A stretch of 64,000 bases of DNA from Entonaema liquescens (lineage: Eukaryota; Ascomycota; Sordariomycetes; Xylariales; Xylariaceae), in the NCBI GenBank assembly GCA_902805475.1, contig CADCSX010000007.1, forward strand, positions 2,108,001 through 2,172,000. Direction: 5' to 3'. Below are positions 47,038-58,492 of the stretch, piece by piece. A program made the position numbers and the translations under genes. Positions within the stretch are counted from its first letter, which is position 1. The number at the start of each line of letters is the position of its first letter. The notes under the pieces were generated by a model. The model did not search any database, was not told where the DNA came from, and worked only from the letters and a program-made list of their open reading frames with translations.

Positions 47038-49026
47038 ATGACCAATAGACGAATTCTTGTTATCGCGGGGAGCGATTCGAGCGGTGGTGCGTAAGTTCAT
47101 GAGCCTATCATCCGACCCTCACGCTCTCAAACTGACAGGATCGTCGATGTAAACCAACAGCGGCCTCGAAGCAGACCAAAAAGTCATCGCTGCTCATGGT
47201 TGCTATGCTATGACCGCCACGACGGCATTGACGGCGCAGAATACTACTGGAGTTAGTGACATACACCACATACCCCCTGAGTTCGTAAGGAAGCAGATCG
47301 ATACCGTCTTTGCGGATATTCAACCAGGAGTTGTGAAGACGGGTGAGTAATCAGATCATCTCATTTATCATACTGATGCTTATCTGGACGCCATTAAGGG
47401 ATGCTGGCTTCTGCACGTACTATTGAAACCGTAGCACAGGCATTGAAGGATTACACGGTTGATATGCTGGTATTGGATCCTGTAAGTCTATTTGTCTCAT
47501 TGTTTTTCCCGAACAAGTTCATGATAGGTTAATCCAAATAGGTCATGGTTGCCACCACTGGGGCCAAACTCCTACCCCTGGAAGCTGTGAATGAGTTAAG
47601 AACTCTGCTGCTCCCACAGACGTTTATCCTTACTCCAAATATTCCCGAGGCAAAGCTGCTCCTATCCGAGAGCGGAAAGGGGACCGTCGATATACAGCGT
47701 GTAGACGACTTGGAAGTAATCGCCCAGAAGGTATCGGAATTAGGACCAAAGTGGGTTCTCGTCAAAGGCGGTCATGTACCCTTTAAGAAGGACGGTTCGA
47801 TAGCTACAACCCCTGAGGAAAGGGAGTTAGTCGTCGACCTTTTATTTGGAGAGGGACGGGCCACAAGAATCGAGAGCCCCTACATTGACTCAAGCAACAC
47901 ACATGGAACGGGATGCTCACTCGCCTCTGCCATTGCCTCCAATCTTTCCAAAGGACTGAAACCTGTAGAGGCTGTCAAGTCAGCCTGTCGGTATATCGAA
48001 GCAGGAATCAGGTCTGCCCCCGGATACGGGAAAGGCAACGGCCCAATCAATCATTTTCATTCAGTTCTGACTCTTCCATTCTCTCGGTAAGTTTACCCCT
48101 AACTCAACGTAACCCTATTTTACTAATGGCGATAAGGGGCCACTTTATCGAATACCTTCTAGAACGACCTGAAGTCTCTCCGGTGTGGCATCAATTCATC
48201 AATCACCCATTTGTCCTAGGCCTCGGTAACGGAGAATTGCCCCTTGAGTCCTTCAAAGGCTATCTGATACAAGATTACCTATACCTAGTCCACTTCGCGA
48301 GGGCAAATGCGCTGGCTTCATACAAATCAAAGAATATGGGAGATATTGCAGCGGTAGGTAGTCGCGGAACAAGAAATAGGTTGATACTAATATCGCAATT
48401 AGGGGGCTAAAATCGTGTCGCATATCAACACCGAGATGAAACTTCATCTGGACTATTGTAAAGAATTCGGCATATCGAAAGAGGAGATAGAGGCGACAGA
48501 AGAGCATCAAGGTATAAAACTTAGTTTTGCCCGCTATCCACGTTGATGCCCAGCTGCTGATTGATAGCTCAGCATGCACCGCATACACGAGATACGTCCT
48601 TGATATTGGGCAATCGGAAGATTGGCTCGGTCTTCAGATTGCCCTCGCCCCCTGTCTCCTTGGTTATGGAGCTATCGCAAGGCAACTCCATGGAGACCCA
48701 AGAACAAAGACGGAGGGCAATACGTACTGGAAATGGATCTTGAACTATGTCGAACAGGACTACGTGGAGGCGGTAGCGACGGGGTCTGGTGAGAACATCC
48801 TCCCTGAACACTATCCGGAACTGCAGTGAGAAAATACTGATCTAAATGCTGGCGATAGCTCTCATAGAAAAGAACGCGGTTCTACAATCTCCACAAAGGA
48901 TAGAAGAACTAGTTAAGATATTCATCCACGCTACTAAGGTAAGACACTTGGGATATGAGGCGTCACGTCGCGCTGACTTTTGCATAGATGGAAATTGGGT
49001 TTTGGGAGATGTTTCCATCGGCTTGA
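47038..49026 (+). CDS. Thi20-like HMP/HMP-P kinase fused to TenA domain
   Basis: Bifunctional thiamine-pathway enzyme of 507 residues. The N-terminal ribokinase-fold domain phosphorylates hydroxymethylpyrimidine and its phosphate. The C-terminal TenA/thiaminase-II domain salvages thiamine breakdown products. Nine exons: 47038-47090, 47161-47342, 47399-47481, 47542-48086, 48137-48353, 48403-48511, 48573-48788, 48859-48938 and 48988-49026; all phases agree. Kinase motifs: RILVIAGSDSSGGAGLEADQ, GCYAMTATTALTAQNT, LDPVMVATTGAKLL, LVKGGH and the ThiD-type NTHGTGCSLASAIASNL with Cys in the anion hole. TenA motifs: FIEYLLERPEVSPVWHQFINHPFV (first part), FKGYLIQDYLYLVHFARANA, YTRYVLDIG, WILNYVEQDYVEAV, RIEELVKIFIHATKMEIGFW with the C-terminal catalytic-type Glu. 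The last exon codes for only 12 residues and ends MFPSA. Saccharomyces Thi20 has the same domain order. No frame errors despite eight introns. Confidence 0.95.
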
Positions 49027-49931
49027 AGTGTCGCCAATCTCTTCAAGTTGAACCACTCACTACCATAGAAGAGAAGCGCAGGCATCTGGTGGAGATAGAT
49101 GAATAGGAAATGACATGAACATATTAAGATATATGATGCAATTAATTGAATGTCTGAGACATTGTTGTTATTGTTAAGACAAAGATCTCTTAAGTTATCA
49201 TGTTAACAGTTGTAATTACAGGTGGGTGGTACATTTCGACATATCAAAGATGATCATTGATAGGTACCTATGCTGGTTTGCTTAATAGATACACGTTCTT
49301 GACTAAGCTTAAGGAACCTGCTCTCTTAGCTAAACTGTGCCTGGAGTGATTGATCTTTTGCGCAAAAACAGGTTATCCAAAGGCAAAAATAATGAAAAAG
49401 TCCACCAGCTAGTGGCGATAGCTCACAGCACCTGCCCGCAGCTGTGTTATGATGTATTACATAGTGTGTGCAGCTTCCGTACCTAAGTGGAGGTACATAG
49501 GTACGACCTGGCTGCTCCTGTTAACGTACCTTCTTAGTAATAAACAACCTAGTATGCGAGGTGCAAGGCGAAAAAAAAGGGAAAGGGAAAGAGACGCACA
49601 GACCACATCCATGCTTGGTTAGGCCTAGACTGTTGCTTCCCTCGAGACTAAGGAAAAAAAATTAATTCTACTTGACTCAGGGTCCTTCTTGACTTCAAAA
49701 ACTCATCACCACGCCTTTCCTTCTACCATCTCGAGTTCATTACCTCTTCATCCCATAATACCCCAATTTCCGCTCCTTTCTCTGCAGATTGCACGCTGCA
49801 CATAGATCGTGTTTCTTAACAATCAATCAGCTAAAGCAACTCGAGACGCGACATTCCGTCTTCTTCGTTTGCGCTGAACATTCTCGCTTCGCGTACTTCT
49901 AATCCCATCATCACAGACGCGAATATCCATC
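49027..49931. other. Intergenic, promoter of the DEAD-box gene
   Basis: No gene seen. The last 250 bp are rich in C/T with TTCTTC and CTTTCC runs, typical of promoters and leaders of strongly expressed fungal genes. Confidence 0.5.
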
Positions 49932-52357
49932 ATGTCTTACGGCGGTGGTTATAACTCCCGCAACGGAGGAGGAGGCTATTCTAATGGCCACGACAACAAG
50001 TACGGAGGTGGCCACGGTGGTGGTCGCCAGGACCACGGTCACGGGTAAGAATTGCATTTTTTTTTGACACTTTTTGCTATTGTCTTACCTTACTCCAACC
50101 CCTTGATTACTGAGGCTAACGTATCTGCTCTTCTAGCAATGGTTATGGTGGTGGCGGTGGAGGCTACGGCGGTGGAGGTTATGGTGGAAGCGGTGGTGGA
50201 GGCGGTGACAGAATGTCTAACCTCGGAGCTGGTCTTCACAAGCAAAACTGGGGTATGTTTCCTTGCACATTTTTGAGTTATTTACTCGTAACTAACCTTG
50301 ATTTCGACAGACCTCAATGCCCTCCCCAAATTTGAGAAGTCTTTCTACAAGGAGGATGAAGCTGTCGCTCGACGACCTGCCAGCGAAGTTGAGCGATTCC
50401 GAAGAGATCACCAAATAACTATTTCTGGCCGCGATGTTCCTAAGCCTGTCGAGACGTTCGACGAGGCTGGCTTCCCTCGATATGTCATGGACGAAGTCAA
50501 GGCACAAGGTTTCCCCGCTCCCACTGCTATCCAATCTCAAGGTTGGCCCATGGCTCTTTCTGGTCGCGACGTCGTCGGTATTGCCGAGACGGGTTCCGGT
50601 AAGACGCTTACGTACTGTCTTCCGGCAATTGTCCACATTAATGCCCAGCCTCTCCTGGCTCCCGGCGATGGCCCTATTGTGCTCGTCCTCGCCCCTACTC
50701 GAGAGCTGGCTGTGCAGATTCAGCAAGAGATTACCAAGTTCGGTAAATCCTCGCGCATCCGCAACACATGTGTTTACGGAGGTGTTCCTCGTGGACCTCA
50801 GATCCGCGATCTTACCAAGGGTGTCGAGGTCTGCATCGCCACTCCCGGTCGTTTGATCGATATGCTCGAGGGCGGTAAGACCAACCTTCGCCGAGTGACT
50901 TACTTAGTCCTCGACGAGGCTGATCGAATGCTGGACATGGGTTTCGAGCCCCAGATTCGTAAGATTATTGGTCAGATCCGACCTGACCGTCAGACTCTCA
51001 TGTGGTCTGCAACATGGCCTAAGGAAGTTCGCGCCCTAGCTGCCGAATTCCAAACCGACTTCATCCAGGTCAACATTGGTTCCATGGACTTGTCTGCTAA
51101 CCATCGTATTACGCAAGTCGTCGAGGTTGTATCTGAGGGTGAGAAGCGTGATCGCATGATTAAACATCTTGAGAAGATCATGGACAACAAGGAAAACAAA
51201 GCTCTTATTTTCGTAGGTACAAAGCGGGTCGCTGACGAGATTACGCGATTCCTCCGCCAAGATGGCTGGCCAGCCCTTTGTAAGTTTTATGCGAGCTCCT
51301 GATTATTAGTGCGATTTAAGCTAACCTACTACCAGCTATTCACGGCGACAAGCAGCAGAACGAACGTGACTGGGTCCTCGATCAATTCAAGACCGGAAAG
51401 AGTCCTATTATGGTAGCCACCGACGTTGCTTCACGTGGTATTGGTATGATTGCAAATCCCCCCTCCCCTCCCTCTTGTCCCCGTATCAATTTCCAGCAGA
51501 GTTATATCCGCTGTGCTTTACTCTATGTCTAGGGGCTCTCTCGATTGCGTGCATTTGCCTGATCTCCCAGTGTGTCTTGTGGTTCTCATCTATTCAGGAA
51601 TATTGGGGTCCCGTGGTATAGCGGTTGTACTATACCCTTGTTCCGTTGTCGTACCTTATTGTCCCCGTGGTACGGCTGCGGAGTTGGCATCTCTTGATTC
51701 TGTCAAGCTGTCTCCAGACTCCCAGATCCTAGGACCCAGACCAGATTATTGGAATCCCTCCAAACTGGCATGTTGATGCAACAGACAGCCCCAATTCTCC
51801 GAGGAGAAAGCACGGAAAATATACTTAGGCACAGCACGTCCGTCGCTGGGACTTGTTACAGAAACCTTGGCTTTCGGTTTGGCTAACATTAGATTGTAAT
51901 TAAGATGTGCGAAACATCACTCATGTGATCAACTATGACTACCCGAACAACTCAGAGGATTACATCCACCGTATTGGCCGAACTGGCCGTGCTGGCGCCA
52001 AGGGCACTGCCATTACTCTCTTTACTGCTGACAGTAAGTGTCTACCGATGGGTGTTACTAAAGACTACGACTAACAATATTACAGATTCTAAGCAGGCTC
52101 GTGATCTAGTTTCAGTTCTTCAAGAAGCTAAGCAGCAGATTGATCCTAGACTTCATGAGATGGCTCGCTACAGCGGCGGCGGTGGCGGAGGCCGCTACGG
52201 CGGACGAGGCTACGGTCGTGGCGGTCACGGCGGTCACCGAGGTATGTGTTCTACCAGTCCACGGGGTTTCATAAATAAAGTACTAACGATTGTCTCAATA
52301 GGCGGTGGTGGTGGTGGCGGTGCTAACGCTATGCCTATCAACAACCGACGATGGTGA
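49932..52357 (+). CDS. DEAD-box RNA helicase, Dbp2/p68 (DDX5) type
   Basis: ATP-dependent RNA helicase acting in mRNP assembly, RNA decay and ribosome biogenesis. Seven exons: 49932-50044, 50137-50252, 50311-51279, 51336-51443, 51905-52033, 52086-52241 and 52302-52357; 548 residues. Gly/Tyr-rich repeats open the protein, then comes the Dbp2-type WDLNALPKFEKSFYKED. Helicase motifs in order: Q motif PTAIQSQGWP, AETGSGKT, PTRELAVQ, TPGRLID, DEAD, SAT, LIFVGTK, ATDVASRGID and HRIGRTGRAG. The C terminus has RGG/GG repeats and ends MPINNRRW. RxFP-like FPRYVMDEVKAQGF and NIGSMDLSANHRITQ favour Dbp2 over Ded1. Intron 4 (51444-51904, 461 bp) is far longer than any other recognised intron in the window and interrupts motif V directly before its Asp; see the separate entry. 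Yeast DBP2 also has a single long intron in the 3' part of the gene. Confidence 0.96.
51444..51904 (+). other. Long intron 4 of the DBP2-like gene
   Basis: A 461 bp GT-AG intron, against 52-92 bp for the other introns of this gene. It splits motif V between VASRGI and D. It contains a perfect 7 bp hairpin (GGTATAG at 51615-51621 with CTATACC at 51630-51636, 8-base loop) and two near-identical GTCCCGTGGTA segments. No open frame of note. In S. cerevisiae the DBP2 intron is reported to mediate negative autoregulation, so a regulatory role here is plausible but inferred. Confidence 0.75.
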
Positions 52358-53361
52358 TAACCTCTATTCGAGGACTTTAGAACATCGTAAGGTATTCGCC
52401 GGATTGCATTTCCTTTTCTTTTATTGCACATATGCACAAATGGCGTTGTGTTTAGAGGTACGGATGTTTAGAAGTCGTTTTATGCCGACACTTTGCGAAG
52501 GTATCTGTGCATGTCGATCCGGATTTTGCGCAACCCGCACAACCTAATTTGGTATCCAAGGAGATGCAGGAGGTACAGAAAGATAAAGAGACGAGGAAAG
52601 TGCAGAATCCTGCCTTGGTCCTACGAGGAAGCAACTCTGGACTTGATACCGTACAACTTGCCAATTTTCGACTTTCGAGTCGAGAGAGAGGTATGTTGCT
52701 TGCTGACTTGTGCAGATTGGACTTGCTTCAAGACCTATTTTGAGGCCATATGTATATGTAGGCTATCACCTGCTTTGTTCTCGCTAGGAGACAAGGGCAG
52801 CTAAGTACGTAGCATGAATTCGAGGTCTACTGCCATAAGAGTGTTAAAGTGTGTTGAATACTAAGTCAGTTATGTACAAGACTGCCAAGAGTCAAGAGTG
52901 ATTACGGGTTCTTCGGGAAGGAGACAGGCTTGGTCGACATCCACATCCACGATGCCCACGATATCTACGCTCTATTCTTAGACAAATGCGTCATTTAAAC
53001 GCCGTGCTCAGTAGCATTGCCGACTAGTTTTTGTAGCGAGGCCCAGATGAGGTTGATTTGCTCGCCTGTGAGTGGCTGTCGAATATAACCGGAAATGACC
53101 TCTGTTTATCCGCAAATGCAGGGGGGATGACTACACCGTACCCGGCAAACGCAACGACATATTCCGTCTTGGTTTAGGCCTCTGCTGTTCTCGCTTGGCA
53201 ATAGTTCTATAAGATGGCGACCTCCCTACCTCCGCGTCGTTGCGGCGTGGAATATCGTTTGTCTGCGTGGACTCTTTTGGTATTGCTTGCCGTCTAGTTA
53301 GCTACGTGTATATTGTATAACCTATATATAAATATTCTTAGGAGACAGACTATTAGCGACG
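52358..53361. other. 3' region of the DEAD-box gene and LPMO promoter
   Basis: The frame at 52507-52743 reads as a polar, protein-like sequence but lacks any similarity and lies just behind a strong gene, so it is probably 3' untranslated sequence. The rest is unremarkable. Confidence 0.5.
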
Positions 53362-54440
53362 ATGAAGACCGCTACAGCATTCGCGCTCCTCGTGGCTGGG
53401 GCCCAGGCCGCTCCGCATTGTATGTGAACTTCACTCATCTACCTCCCCTTAAACTGTTTGGTTCTTTCTTCTCGATTTGTGTATCTGCTTTATTATAAGG
53501 GATAAGAAGAAAGACTGGTACTAATTGATCGTTATAGACACGTTCCCGAAACTCGCGGGCACATCGGACTGGTCGTCAGTGCGCCAGACGGCAAACTTCC
53601 AGTCCAACGGCCCCGTGACGGACGTCAACTCGGAGGCTATCCGGTGCTACCAGCGCGCGCCGGGGGGTGCTCCGGAGACGTCGCAGGTCAAGGCCGGGGG
53701 CCAGATTACTTGGGTTGCGAACCCGAATATTTACCATCCTGGAGGGTATGTCATTCGATAGGTCGATTCGGATTAAGTGGCTTTGGGACGGAAGTGCTAA
53801 CGCGTCGTCTGTAGTACGTTGTTGGTATTACACGGGGGAGAAGACTTCGAGTTTAAGGGGTTAACCCTATATGAGCGGGTTAGGTCGAGAGACATAATAT
53901 GAGAGATACTGACAATGTTTGTTCCCTAGCTCTTTCGGCTTACATGGCCAAGGTCCCCGCGGGCAAGACGGCCGCAGACTGGGACGGCAGCGGAAACGTG
54001 TGGTTTAAGGTATACCAGGACTTGCCGACGACGTCTGGCGGGCAGTATACCTGGCCGTCGAACGGTACGCTTTCCCTCCCTCTCCCCCTCCCCCCCCCTT
54101 TTTTTTTCTTCTTCTATCCCCCAACCCCACTACTAACACACCCCCGCAACCAGGCAAAGCGCAGGTGAGCTTCACGATCCCGCAGTGCCTCGCGGAGGGC
54201 GACTACCTGTTCCGGATCGAGCACGTGGCGCTGCACTCGGCGTCGGCGGCGGGCGGCGCGCAGTTCTACATCTCGTGCGCGCAGGTGCACGTCAGCGGGG
54301 GGTCCGGGTCCGCGGCGCCCAAGGACCTGGTCTCGTTCCCCGGCGCGTACAAGGCTACCGACCCGGGCCTCATGATCAACATCTATAATAACGGCGGCAA
54401 GGCGTACCAGCCCGCGGGGCCGAGCGTGTTTACTTGCTAG
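53362..54440 (+). CDS. AA9 lytic polysaccharide monooxygenase
   Basis: Secreted copper enzyme that oxidatively cleaves cellulose or hemicellulose. Exons are 53362-53419, 53538-53745 (approximate end), 53930-54064 and 54154-54440; about 228 residues, catalytic domain only, no CBM1. The signal peptide MKTATAFALLVAGAQA is followed by AP and then HYTFPKL, whose His should be the first histidine-brace ligand. The second His is in NIYHPG. Other family marks are NGPVTDVNSEAIRCYQ, LSAYMAKVPAGKTAADWDG, DYLFRIEHVALHSA, GGAQFYISCAQ (Gln and axial Tyr) and LVSFPGAYKATDPG. Intron 2 is ambiguous: the canonical donor at 53746 and acceptor before 53930 leave the product one base out of phase. Either the GGG at 53744-53746 is one base too long or the donor is unusual. 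The third and fourth exons are G+C-rich compared with their surroundings. Confidence 0.92.
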
Positions 54441-57400
54441 ATGGGGGGAGGAATAGGGGTCGGGATGAAGGAGGGAGGGAATCGAATCGAATGGGACGGG
54501 TTAGATTAGGTAGGGTTAGGTTAGAATCGGATGGATTGAGATATATGTTTATTCGTTACCGACTTGGAGTCGGCCGTTACTTAGCTAGCGTAAATACCTA
54601 TATATATACGAATATAATAGTGTGCCAAAGCTTTCTGTAGTTTGGTCTATGTGGTTATCAAATATCAAAATGACTATCTGTCTACCTAGCCTAGCTAGGT
54701 TATTTAAAGATCACAGTGAAGTTTATATTCGTATCATTCTAATTCTCCTATCGAACTCGGACCAACTGGCTTGCACTTTTATACCATTGTATATCTTACG
54801 CAGCAGCTCGTGATACCGAGGCATGGATTTGTTACCTGGGTGCTTGGATCCGCTGATATCTAGTTACCTTGTTTCCTGGACGGCTGTACACCACCAACAC
54901 AGTCAGGGCCCTGGTGGTGTGCTTTGGGCTCTTGGGCACAAATACTGTCATGGCGTCGTGGTGCCTCGTCAGCTCTAACCACCCTCGAGTCAAAACTACG
55001 ACTCGATCCCGGAAGTTCTATCTTTTACGGTAGTTAAATATATTATTCCCAGGAGGCAGACGCGAATGCTTCGATCTCCGTCGACCGGTCAGGTTTTCCT
55101 CGCAGTCGTGAATTCGCCGGCCATTACAAACTAGACGCCTACCCAGGAGCCATGTCACTTGCTGACACACGCAACGCATAGACGAAGGAGAAGTCATCCG
55201 TTTCATGCCACTATCGTCCAACCCCCCCGTCTCGGGGGGTCAAGGTCCCCAAGTCGTAAGATTTTGTTTCCCCCCCACGCATCGTCGAGAATAATGTCCG
55301 CATCGGAACCGTCATCCGACAACATTACATTCCCTATGGGGGGCCGGGAAAAGTAAGCCCTGCATCGCGCGCTGGTGGTCAGAAATGTATCGCGCGGATT
55401 GTTGCCCGCGAAGCGTCACTTGGGCTTATTCACCTTGGGTATAGCAGAGCAGAGCAAACTTATATCGACAACTTGGATATTATTGGCGGCTTACTAACGT
55501 CTATAGGGGTAGTAGACAAAAGGGGTTCACCAGGCTACGTTCCCTTCACCTCTCGCCGTCGTGTTTTTTCCCCCCCCCGTCCCATCTGCGTTTTATGAGA
55601 TGGAAGAACGGAAATGAGGAGGTGAGAGAGAGTAACAATATGGAAAACAAACACCCAACCCACCATTCGTTCGTTCGCCGTGCCGAGCTCTAAGCTGACA
55701 TAGACCTGCCCCTATAGGATTCCCGCCGGTATGAGAGGTGCCCAAAACTTGCTAATCCTAACCGTTTTCGACACGCCCAACTGGGGGAGGTTTGTTTCCG
55801 AGGAACGTAGACTACTAACAAATCTCACCTCCGGGTTTGTGGAGCAAGCGCCCTTTCGGAATTCAGGATATTTACACATTATACATACCTACGCAACTCT
55901 TCGCCCTATTCAGGAAGAATGAAAATATATGTAGGCATGTATGTAGGTACGTAGTCAGCAACCAGCAAACGAAGACACAAGAAGATGAAGAAGCGGTGGA
56001 AATTACCATTCTGACCGCCAGTGTTCGCGCCGGCAGCAAAAGAAGAAAAAAAGGGCGCGCTTGGCCCTTATGCCTATAGTACGGCTCGTCCGACCCGAGT
56101 ATACGGTTCGAGAATTGAGGCGGCTTACGGCGTGTTTCGGCCGATATTTTTTTTTTTTGACTCTACGGCTTTTGGTTCTACGGACCTGGGGTACGGCTAG
56201 CTAGGTAGCTAGCTCGAGATTGGAATAGACTTTTATGAATTAAGAAGAAACTCATTGCCTAGCGTCTCCTTTACACGTGGCAAGGTAGGAGGAAAGGTAA
56301 AAAGACATGCATCACATAAGATTCATGCTCATGCCATGTTGGTCTGGAGTCTAATAAGTAGGTACGTCGAGACATGCATGCTTTGGAAAGTTTGTTTGCT
56401 ACAAAGGTGAGATATTGAAGCACATCACGACAACCAAGGCGTCTAGAAAGCTGGAAAAGCAAAGCCGAGGTAATTTTGCTGAGGTTCTTCTGCCACGTCT
56501 TACTTCGACGATCCTCATGATACTGTCAAAAGCTACATGTTCCTGTGCCGTCTCACCGGGCGTCTACGAGGAGCTGGATATGTCTAGGTCTAGGCACAGC
56601 TTGTGTAGGTATGGATATCTCTTACCGCTTGAGAGGCGGGAAGCTCCCTAACCACTCTGCTGCTTTGTTGACAAATGTGCCGTTTTATGGGTGAGATGAT
56701 ATGTGTCAAGACACCTGTTTACTGGTTGCCGTGCTGCCACGTTATTTGTTCGTTTCGTGTTTCTGAGAAGAGGGTGTCGAGGAAAAAATCCAGCGGCCCA
56801 TTTCCGTATCGAGTATCTAACCCGGAATATGTAAAGGGGGGAAACATTGTTTGCTATGTTTGTCATGATTAAACCATCTGACATGCAGAGAAAGTATGTC
56901 CTTGCAAAAAGGGGCTTTTTTCCAAGTGGCAATAATAATTATCATCAAAAAAAATGATACGGAGGCGTGGCGGCTAGCTGATAAGTGATAGAAGTCATAT
57001 AGAATAAGCCAGGGAGCAATGTAATGCAAGCCACAATTCATAAAGTCACCTCCTTAAGTCTCCCTGCTATTGGCTGAGCTGTTTTATAGGATCTAGAAGG
57101 GAATGCTTCACAAACTTTTGAAACATTGACCGATGTTTACGGGCCAAAGAGGCGCTACAGTAACACAGCATATATGAGCTGACAGCTTTCTTGGTATGCG
57201 GTTAGACGCGCGACCGGCATATAATAAATCGTCATATGACAGAGGCGTTTATATCGCCACGTTACTTGCTGTCGCGAGGCCAGGGAGAATAGATAACCAC
57301 AGCTTGGGTATATTAGCAAGTAGATATCAATGAGATGGCGTTCCCGAATGACAAGAGAATATCGCCCCAACCGCAATCAGCAAAGCTTCTTTGCTTCTTT

Positions 57401-58463
57401 GTCTTGACTATTCCCGGGAATCCGGCATTCGGGATGCCCGTTTCGGGACGACCGTAGCATTCGGATTGTATCTAATCCGTAGACTTGCTGCCAATTTTTC
57501 TCGCGAGCCCTCGGCTGAGACATGGATCTAGAAAATTGATTGACGATTTGTAACATGAAAAAGCTGAATGGATATCGTCAAAGCCGAATCGATAACTGCA
57601 GTACATGCTGCAATAATATATCTTGCATTCTCCATTGGCTTTGTCAGACTCAGGAGAACCCGGTTTTGGTAGCCACCTGGAAAAGTTTAATTGGTATGTG
57701 GTTCAGTTCCTGTCAATCTCAGCTGAGCTCGATGTCATTGTGATGAGTAAACGATCCACTATGACTTAGACGAGATCGTGGCGTGGGTAGGGGCAAATTA
57801 AAAAGAATCGGAAAAAGGAAGGGAAGAAGAAGAAGGGAAAAAAAAAAAAGAAAAGAAAAATTTTGTGCACATGTCACAAAAAGTTCGCCTCTGTTTGGTC
57901 AGAAGAATCTAGGGAGAGAGAAGAGGGGAGATAACGAAACCGAAGTTGTATGTTGTTTTGGATTACAACCCTCACCTGTGATAATAACGATAATAACCTA
58001 TCGTTGAAGAAGATGACTAGTAGTTGAAAGTAGTTTACAACAGAGTTAAACTAGCTCTTCAGCACTAACGTATTGATTTCCCTGTAAACTTCGAAATATG
58101 TGCTTACTCGAAAGAGAAGACTCATGTCGTATACCGAGGAGGTAGGTATATGCCATACCATACGAGTAATGGAATGGAACGCCCATTTACACAACAGCCA
58201 GAAATTAATCATGCTTCTAGGATAAGAGAACAATCCATAGGTTGTAGAAACCAGTTGAATGAAAGTAATTAGCGGTCGTTGACGTCAATGGCGTTTTCAG
58301 TTATCCTATGTGCTCTTGATACTCGACCTTCATCCTTGTAAGGTGTTCATGTTATTTCCCTGCTTTCTTGAAATTCGCAATCCACACTTGTGGATTGGTT
58401 TTATACATTGAACATCTTGTAGTAAGTACGTACATATTAAATTCCAACTGGTCCCGGGAATGA

Positions 58464-58492
58464 GTCGAGTCAAGTCGAGTCAAGTCGAGTCG
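58464..58492. repeat. Tandem GTCGAGTCAA decamers
   Basis: Nearly three direct copies of a 10 bp unit. Confidence 0.85.

Noticed and set aside
46369..47160. Possible TPP riboswitch at the Thi20-like gene
   Set aside because: The conserved CUGAGA and related cores are not present in the upstream region or first intron.
52507..52743. 78-codon polar open frame behind the DEAD-box gene
   Set aside because: No similarity, no intron signals, and it falls in the likely 3' untranslated region.
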